DNA of 64,000 nucleotides from Lichenostomus cassidix (lineage: Eukaryota > Chordata > Aves > Passeriformes > Meliphagidae), in the NCBI GenBank assembly GCA_008360975.2, contig CM039198.1, positions 10,746,547 to 10,810,546 on the forward strand, read 5' to 3'. The notes under the pieces are model-generated. The model worked only from the letters and a program-made list of their open reading frames with translations, searched no databases and was not told where the DNA came from. Shown in pieces: positions 56,901 to 64,000 of the stretch. Made by a program: the position numbers and the translations under genes. Within the stretch, counting starts at the first letter, position 1, and every line of letters begins with the position of its first letter.

Positions 56901-57185
56901 ACACAGATCTGTGGTGGTGCCACCAGGCAGGGCCAAGACCTTCTCCCCAGTGGCATCCACTGGGAATGTCCTTGTCCCAAGCCATGTTGTCCCCTGTGGG
57001 GTTGCCCTGGAAGGCCTCAGTGGCTCAGCACTGCTCTGCTTCCCATGGCTGGACGTGGGATGCTCATCCAGAGCACAGCAGGGCTCCTCAGCAGCCACAG
57101 GCTCTCAGTGCTGGATGGCCAAAATGTACTTGTCCTAATGCCAGGAAGGCAGAGAATTGGCCTCATCCCCAATGAGAGAGATCTG
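53996..57185. other. Intergenic block, no gene supported
   Basis: GC-rich, CpG-poor sequence with many overlapping open frames, the longest 271 codons at 56,397-57,212 on the plus strand. It has no recognisable domain, and its 3' end runs into a CR1 copy, which argues against a gene. I see no transposon between 53,996 and 57,185. Confidence 0.5.
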
Positions 57186-57302
57186 TTATCCCTGGAGGTG
57201 TTCAGGAAATGACTGGATCAGTGCCATGGTCTGGGTGACAACGTGCTGATGGGTCACAGGTTGGACTTGGTGATCCCAGAGGTCTTTTCAAGCGAAGTGA
57301 TC
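57186..57302 (+). mobile_element. CR1 LINE 3' end, about 117 bp
   Basis: CCCTGGAGGTGTTCAGGAAA, then TGACTGGATCAGTGCCATGG, GGGTCACAGGTTGGACTTGG and TGATCCCAGAGGTCTTTTC form a clear plus-strand CR1 3' terminus with a damaged final AACCT motif. Confidence 0.8.
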
Positions 57303-57539
57303 ACCCCAATGCTGGAAAAGCTGCTGTGAGGGTTTGGGTTTAAGGAGGCTCCTTACTTGACCCAGGGAATGTGCAACAAAGCCAGGAGTTGCATGCAGAT
57401 CTCCTAAATCTCCTTTGAATCTCCTCCACCAAGCCTGGCTTCTTCTGCCAAGTCGTGCCAAGGGTCAGTGACAGAGGTGAGAGCAAAGAACCAAAACCAA
57501 GTGTCCCAACTCCTCCTCCCCTCTGTTTGTTTCCACCAG

Positions 57540-57680
57540 GTTGACTCTCCACAAATAAAGGACTAATTGAGGCTGTTACAGTTAACTTGAAAGGGCCCTG
57601 CAGCATAAATTCGGGATCCTAAACACAACCAGTTTCAGGTTAGTAATTAGCGCACTTCACCCATTGCAGGTGCACCCTGG
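57540..57680. promoter_or_regulatory. Candidate conserved non-coding element
   Basis: It contains GGACTAATTGAGG, CAGTTAACTTGAAAGG and GGTTAGTAATTAGCGCACTT, a group of homeodomain-type TAAT cores, then the E-box CAGGTG. It stands apart from the GC-rich flanks and no repeat explains it. The call rests on motif density only. Confidence 0.25.
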
Positions 57681-59480
57681 GAGCTCTGAAACAAGTACAG
57701 GATCAGCAAGAAAAATATCTGGAAGCAATGGCAGGGATTTCAGAGAACAGCAATTGGATTGCTGCTGCCTGCCTCATTAAAACTGCTCTGTTACGGGAAT
57801 TGGGAACTGGGGCAAAATCCTGACATTTCATCTCCAGCCTACAAAGTGAGGGAGGTCTGCAGGTCTGGCTGGACCCATTCCAGTGTGAGCTTGGACAGGA
57901 CACTTCAGCATCCTGTGGCTCATTTCTTCTTCTCTAAAACAGCAGAGGTGTTTCTGCCTTGGATGTTTGCACAGAGCTTTGGGATGAAGGGATAAAGTCC
58001 CTGTGCAGGGCTCTGGCTCTGCCCCTGCTTCAGGGCAGCCACCACAGAGCTGGGGAGCACTGGGAGCATCACTGGGGGCCAGAGCCCAGCACAGGACAGG
58101 AGGAACAGAATGAATCCCAGCTCCTGCTGAATCCCCCACAGGCAAACTTGGAGCTGCTTTGTCCAAGCTTGTTGAGTTTAATGCGTGAAGAAGGAGTTGA
58201 CTCGTTTCTTCCAGGAGCTGAAACTCTTCCTGAACAGAGACACTGTGGGATGTGATCGGCCTTCCTGAGCACTGGGTGGCCTTTGGGCAGAGCTGGGGGC
58301 TGAAGGCTGTGCCAGGATGAGATTAGCAACCCTTGGGTGAGGACAGTGGGTTCCTGGAAGTGTGTTTCTCTTTATTTCTGGGGTTTCCACAGTGCTGTCT
58401 TTGTCCCTCTGTTCTCAGCCCCCTCTCACCTCTCCAGCATGCTGGTGGAAGCATCCTGGTCAGGTGAGCCCTGGAGATGGACACAGGAGTGGAGCCTTTG
58501 GTGGTCCAAGGCAGCATCCCTTGTGATGCTGCTGTGATGCTGCAGTGACCCCAGAGGGGCTGGGCTGGGGAGAAGTGCCTCGGTGTTGGAGCAGCAGCAG
58601 GGCAGGTGTTCCCTCACCCTGGGCCTTGCCAGCAGGGAATGTCCACAGAGCTGTGCACCAAACACCTTGCCTTCATTCTCTCTTTCTCCCAGTTATCTTC
58701 CTGTGGTTTGCAATTTTCTAGCCACCCTCATCCATGATTTCCCAGGAATTCTCCTCTCCCTCCCCATCCTGCCCCTCCCCAACCCTTGACAGCCTCCTAT
58801 TTCAGGTATGTTCAGCATGAGGCAAAGGAGGTTCTGCCTGGGGCTCTCAAAGTCCCTTCTGGGGAGGTGCCTGGTGACCAGGGCCATGTCCTGATGGGAT
58901 GGCCCTGGAGTGCTGTTGTCCCAGCTCACAGCCAGGGCAGTGAGGACAGCTTGGCTTCAGTGGCCACATCCTCCCTGCAGAGGGGACATGGCAGGAGCTT
59001 GTGTTTCTGTTCCCTGCTCCTTCCCCTGCAGCCCCTGGCTGGCAGTGTGCCCGAGGATGGCTGAGCTGCAGAGGGATTGCAGAGCCCTTCCCCTGGCCAG
59101 GGAAACACCCAGCTCCCTGAAGAGAGGCCAAAGAGCCCAGAGGTGTCCCAGTCTGTCCCACAGAAGGGCTGGGAGCAGAGGCAGGCAGGACATTGCCCCA
59201 GACACCCACACAGGGGTGGAGGTGTGCAGAGCTGACACAACTCTGCTCTCACACCCAGCCCCAGCATTCTGCACATGGAGGAGGAATATTTCCACTGCTT
59301 TCAAGGGGGAAAATTCTGGGTGAGGTGACTCATGCCAAATATTTTGACGCTGTGTGCATCAGCAGGGTCTGGCAGGTAGGCTTGGAAAAACAGGAGCAAT
59401 CTCGTGCAGCTCCTGCAGGATACTCTGACCTCACTCCTGCTGGGTGGTGAGCAGCACCTGGGGTGGCACAGAAAAATAAA
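57681..59480. other. Intergenic block, nothing recognised
   Basis: About 1.8 kb between two CR1 copies with no repeat, gene or regulatory pattern that I can support. Short overlapping frames on both strands look like chance. Confidence 0.5.
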
Positions 59481-59926
59481 ACCATGGAGCTGCTGGAGAG
59501 AGTCCAGAGGAGGCACCAGGATGATTGGAGAGATGGAGCAGCTCTGCTGGGAGGAAAGGCTGGGGAAACTGGGGCTCCAGGGTGATCTAATTGTGGCCTT
59601 CCAGGACCTGAACCAGCTACAAGAAAGATGGAGAGACCCTCTTTAAAAGGGATGGAGTGACAGGACACAGGGAATGGCTTCCCACTGCAGAGAGCAGGGA
59701 TGGATGGGATATTGGAAAGGAATTGTTCCCTGGGAGGGTGGGCAGGCCCTGGCTCAGGGTGCCCAGAGAAGCTGTGCTGCCCCTGGATCCCTGGCAGTGT
59801 CCAAGGCCAGGCTGGACAGGGCTTGGAGCAACCTGGGACAGTGGAAGGTGGCATGGGGTGGGACCAGGTGATTTTTAAGACCCTTCCAAGCCAAACCAGT
59901 CTGGGATTCTGTGATTTACAATGGTG
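59481..59926 (+). mobile_element. CR1 LINE 3' fragment, about 445 bp
   Basis: The copy runs from CATGGAGCTGCTGGAGAGAG through the TGGCCTTCCAGGACCTGAAC block and the GGCTTGGAGCAACCTGGGAC block to CCCTTCCAAGCCAAACCAGT and GGGATTCTGTGATTT. It is in plus orientation and keeps the natural CR1 3' end. It accounts for the 224-residue minus-strand open frame and the plus-strand frames over the same span. Confidence 0.9.
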
Positions 59927-62299
59927 TGTTGTGTATTTTGTTTTACACGGGGGATGTTTTATGTCACAAAGAGTAAAGGAAGAGGCTTCATGAGTCTGAG
60001 CCACCCTTCAACAGCCAGAGCTGCTGGGCTGAGGCTCAGTCACAAAACCAGAGGAAACAGAATAAATCACCCATGATGGAAATGATGTGTCTGAGTGGGC
60101 AGTTGATGCAAGAAGGGGTGAAGGATGAGGATCTGGCAGCAGCCCCTGCAATGCCAGCAGGGTTGGGGGTCCCCAGTGTGGCAGCTCAGCCCCTCAGGAG
60201 TGAGCTCATCTTGCCCACAAAGGGCACTGAGTGTCTCCTCCCCAGGAGAGACGAGACACCACCAGAGCTGCCAAGGAACAGGGGAGGGGACACCGTAAAG
60301 GGGCCATGCAGACCTCCTGTGTGACAGTCTGTGGTAGCTGGGATCACCTTTAACTTTACAGGGGAGTTTCTCCAGGCACAGTTCCCTGCTGTTCTCCTGC
60401 AAACACCTCCAGCAGCTGTTGGTCAGTGAGACCTCAGGACATGAGATCCATGGCATGGCTGAGCCCACAACACAGCCTGGTGCTGGAGCATCACCTTCCC
60501 CAGGGAAGGAGAAACCAGCGTGAATATTTCATGTCTTTATTCACAGAGAGCCAGTATTAGTGAAACCTGCTTGACAAACTGCCCCCTCAAGACTGCAGAA
60601 ATACCTTTTCCATCTGCAAATGGGCTGTTAATAGGAGAGGATTTAGTGGTTCCAAATGCACTGCTGGAGCATTTGATAAAAGTGTGTGGGAGCAAAGTCC
60701 AGAGGCTGAGCTAATACCTCTCTGCTGGATCAGAAACACTCGTCTAGACTCTGGCAGGATGGAAAGCTGTGCCAGAGCTACTGCTGGGGAGGCTCAGGGA
60801 GCTGCTGGGTCACTGCCCCAGCCCTGCTGGCTCTTTAGCAGGGGCTCTTTATACCCAGTAGGGGCTTGTCTAAAGCTTGGTGATTCATAGGACAAAAATA
60901 TGGTCTAGAGGATATATGGTGTTGCTTCAGCACAGGAAAATCTAAGATAAAGGCCAGAAATATTTTAAACTGAACTCCAGTGAACACAGAGATAGGGAAG
61001 GACATTAGGGCTTGCTGCATGTGCCAAAAATAGAGTACATCAAGGAAAATAGCCTGGAACAATGGTGCAGGAAAAGCTTATCTCCAGGAGCAAAGTAGCA
61101 CAGGTTTCTTTAGAGTGCCTGGAAAAAAACCCAACAAATCAACAAAACAAAACAGAAAGATGACCTTGTTCTAGATCCTGATTCTCAGCTTTCTAAAACA
61201 GTTCTCCCAGATTCACCACAGCTACTGAGGATGCAAAGCACCGAGGGTGGATGTGGCTCACCTGGCCAAGCAGGGCTGGGCCACACGTCAGTGCTGATGT
61301 AGTTAAGTAGGGAGAAGTGGAAATACAGAATTTAATCTTCAATGCCACAGCTCCATAAATGAGTGCAAGCCCTGTGGTGCAATCAGCCCTGGTGCCAGTG
61401 CAGGCAGCTCCCAACTGCTGAGGAGGTGTCAGAACTGATGCCATGGGCAGGGTGAGGTGTGTGAGCTGTCAGCAAAGGCAAACCTGGGTCCTGCTCCAAT
61501 CTCAGTCAGGATCTGCCACAGCTTCCTGAAAAATCTCTGGTCATGCCTGCCTGCAGGCAGTGATGTCCATCTGGAGGGGGCTGCAGGAGACACTTCTTGC
61601 TCACTTCTCTGGGTGGGTGACCTAGAAAATCACCAAACCCTTCTGCAGATCTGAGGGGATAGGAGCACCAGGTCAGGCATTTCAGCCAGGAAGGAACAGA
61701 GCCTGTGGGAGATGCTGGATGTTTGGGCAGGTCAAGGTGGGATGGACAGCAGTGGGGTGGGTTGGGATGCAAACCACTCCTCTGGGAGCTGCTGGGTGTG
61801 GTGGGATGGATGGAGCTGCTGGATCACAGGAGGGCTGGTGGCCCAGAGGGAACAAGCAGGTCCTTTGGGCACTCCCTGGCAGCCCAGGGCTGGTGTGGCT
61901 GTGGTTCACTGCTCCTGAGCACGACAGGGAATGTTCCCTGGCAGCCCTGGGCAGGATGTGGCTTTGCCATCACTCCCATCTGTCAGTGTGAGCAGAGGTG
62001 GGAGGGACAGCCGGGCACTGCCCAGGGGACACTGCCCAGTGCCACAACCCCAGCCAGGTGCCACTGCAGGCTACCCACACACCCTGGGCAGGGTGGACAA
62101 GGGATCCTCTGGCTTCAGGATGTGCAGGAGCAGAACCTCAGATCCCTCAGCCCCGTGCTGCCCGCGCTGGACAGACCATGCCAGGGTCCATCAGGCTCTG
62201 TCCTGTCCAGGGCTGGGCAGGGCTGCAGGTTTTAACCTGCTTTGCCTTTAATTGTGCCAGCCCAGCCCGAGGAGTGAGAGCTCTCCCTGCCAGCTGCAG

Positions 62300-62337
62300 T
62301 TCCATGGATGTACAAAGCTTCCATGGATGTACAAGGC
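62300..62337 (+). repeat. 19-bp tandem duplication
   Basis: TTCCATGGATGTACAAAGC is followed directly by the same unit with one A-to-G change. It is a local duplication in otherwise unremarkable sequence. Confidence 0.8.
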
Positions 62338-62635
62338 TTCCAGCTGCTGACAGACACAGCTCCTCACAGGCAGCAGTGCAAGGTGGGACAGGGACCGTGG
62401 GCATGGGGAGCACCACGGGGACAATGTGAGGTGTCCCTGGGCACCAGGGCTGGAGAGACCAGCTCGGGATTTGCTCCTCTGGGCTGGGACAATGCTCGAG
62501 GGGCACCTGCTGCAATCAGAACACCACAAAAACCCTGCGAGTGCAGTATCGTGAGGGTTGTGTAAATATTTTGATTAACTTCACCTTGAATCTACATGAA
62601 GGGGAGATTTTTATCGCATTTACTGACAAAACAGC

Positions 62636-62651
62636 TTTTTTTTTTTTTTTT
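62636..62651. repeat. T16 homopolymer run
   Basis: Sixteen consecutive T bases, followed by CCGGGAGGGAGG. No retroposed body is recognised on either side. Confidence 0.8.
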
Positions 62652-63587
62652 CCGGGAGGGAGGAGGAGGATGAGTAAGTGCTAGAGGAGAATTCCTGCAG
62701 TGATTTCACAGCAGATGAAAGCAGCCAGATAGGAGCTGCTGCTCCCCGGGAGCAAGGGGACAGCCATGCTAGTGCTGAGCATGGAGGAGTCACAATTCCT
62801 GAGACTGAACCATGTTTGGTATTCCTGTCTGTCTGCTCAGGGCAGCACAGGGAGTGTGTCCAGCCCCACGGCACTCCCGGGCCTGGCTGCCTCCTCCAGC
62901 AGCTCACATGGCTCATTTGAAGGGCTCGGGTTGAATCCCTGGGTGTTGGCTGCAGGGTGTCCCTGGAACTGGCACAGCCTGGCAATAACCCTGAGCAGGG
63001 GGACATGGGCTGGGCAGGGTGGCTCCTCTGCCCCCCACAGCCAGAGCACAGCACGGCACAATTCCAGAATTCCCCAGGGAAATCCATCGGAGTGGACAGC
63101 AGATGTCCAAAGGCTGGAGGAAGGCCGTGGCTGATGAAGATGGGATGGGTGGCATTTCCCTCAGGACAGTTTGTCTCAGCGAAAGCCATCGCAGGGGACT
63201 CTGCAGGAGGCTGGAAACAGGGAACAGATCCAGAGCTGAGGCATCACCAGGGCCTGGATCAGTCCAGGGGTGTGGATGGAGACAGAAGTGCAAAGCTCCA
63301 CACCTCATCTGCATCCCCAGCGCCGGGGATTGCCAAACACTGCCTGCAGGGCATTGCACAGCTCCTCATCCGCAGCCAGCCGCGACCATGGGCTGGGGTG
63401 CCAGTGGGATTGCAAAACAGTGGGATTGTCATCCCTCAGTCCATCCTGCTGTCACCCAGGGAGCATGCAGGGGCTCTGCCGGCTGTGACACCCTACAAAA
63501 CCACGGACACCTCCTGTGGTCCCATTTCCCTGTGACAAATACCCCACAGTCAGCTTTATTTCCTCTGGCAGAGGCTCCCTGGGGCAG

Positions 63588-63623
63588 AGCCCAGCACCCA
63601 GCCCAGCACCCAGCCCAGCATCC
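63588..63623 (+). repeat. 12-bp tandem repeat, three units
   Basis: The unit AGCCCAGCACCC occurs three times, the last with one C-to-T change, followed by a partial copy. On the minus strand it gives the repetitive AGLGAGLGAG peptide, a by-product. Confidence 0.8.
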
Positions 63624-64000
63624 AGCACAGCCAGGGACAGCTTTGGCTCCGAGGCCACAGGGACCTTTTATCTTTGAATCTCCTCTGCAGCTTAAACATT
63701 TGCGAATGCTTTGCAGGAAACATCTCAGTGAATTTTGCTCTGAATAGAAGAATGGAAATAAGGACAATTTTATCATTCAGGGCATGAAAAGGTGTTGGGG
63801 CAAAAACATAAAACGTTTGGTAAGACCCCCAAAAAGAGAAGTTTGTTTCCAAAAAGTTTCCATTTTTTCCAAAGAGTTTTCTTAAGGAGGAATTTTCTTC
63901 CACTTCAATCCAACAAAAGCACGGAGGCATCTTGTGCTGCATTTTCTATGCATTTCGTTGCTGGAGGAGTGTGTGAGGGAGAGATGAGTGCAGCTGTGGG

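Larger units (their letters stand above)
59927..64000. other. Intergenic block, no gene supported
   Basis: Mostly unique-looking sequence. It contains a 19-bp duplication, a T16 run and a 12-bp tandem repeat, annotated separately. The longest frame (242 codons, 63,019-63,747 on the plus strand) spans the 12-bp repeat and has no recognised domain. Confidence 0.55.

Noticed and set aside
56397..57212. 271-codon plus-strand open frame
   Set aside because: No domain, no homologue recalled, and its end reads into a CR1 3' terminus.
59330..60004. 224-codon minus-strand open frame
   Set aside because: It is the antisense reading of a CR1 copy (59,481-59,926).
62925..62945. tRNA B-box-like GGTTGAATCCC
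   Set aside because: No A box or tRNA stems precede it at a suitable distance; a single short motif occurs by chance.

Overview
This is vertebrate nuclear DNA, almost certainly from a bird. The evidence for a bird is a scatter of CR1 LINE 3' ends in both orientations, the absence of mammalian Alu/L1-type repeats, and one unmistakable vertebrate gene. The 3' half is gene-poor but fairly GC-rich, which would suit a small avian chromosome. I cannot name the species; a songbird is only a guess.

The one gene I can support is the 5' end of MYH10 (non-muscle myosin heavy chain IIB), read on the minus strand. A CpG island at about 38,870-40,150 holds the promoter, with four minus-strand CCAAT boxes and no TATA box. 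It also holds a probable non-coding exon 1 with its donor at 39,268/39,267. Exon 2 (36,405-36,782) carries the start codon and residues 1-115. Exon 3 (23,973-24,129) carries residues 116-167 plus one base. Exon 4 (4,328-4,355) is only 28 bp and ends one residue before the ATP-binding P-loop. The reading frame is continuous across these splice sites. Exon 5, which should carry the P-loop, lies beyond the left edge. Introns 1, 2 and 3 are about 2.5, 12.3 and 19.6 kb, and at least 4.3 kb of intron 4 is present.

The right-hand part (about 40.2-64 kb) lies upstream of MYH10 and holds no gene I can defend. It contains CR1 fragments, a possible solo LTR, two possible MIR-like ancient SINE remnants, several short tandem repeats, a 67-bp segment present twice, and three stretches whose look suggests conserved regulatory DNA. 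Most long open frames here and in the CpG island are products of GC-rich sequence with few stop codons, or of CR1 copies.

I found no CRISPR array, RNA gene, operon or undescribed multi-gene system. The points most worth checking are the CCAAT-rich promoter and possible divergent transcription from its island, the duplicated 67-bp segment, the LTR candidate, the tRNA-derived SINE-like fragment and the candidate regulatory elements.
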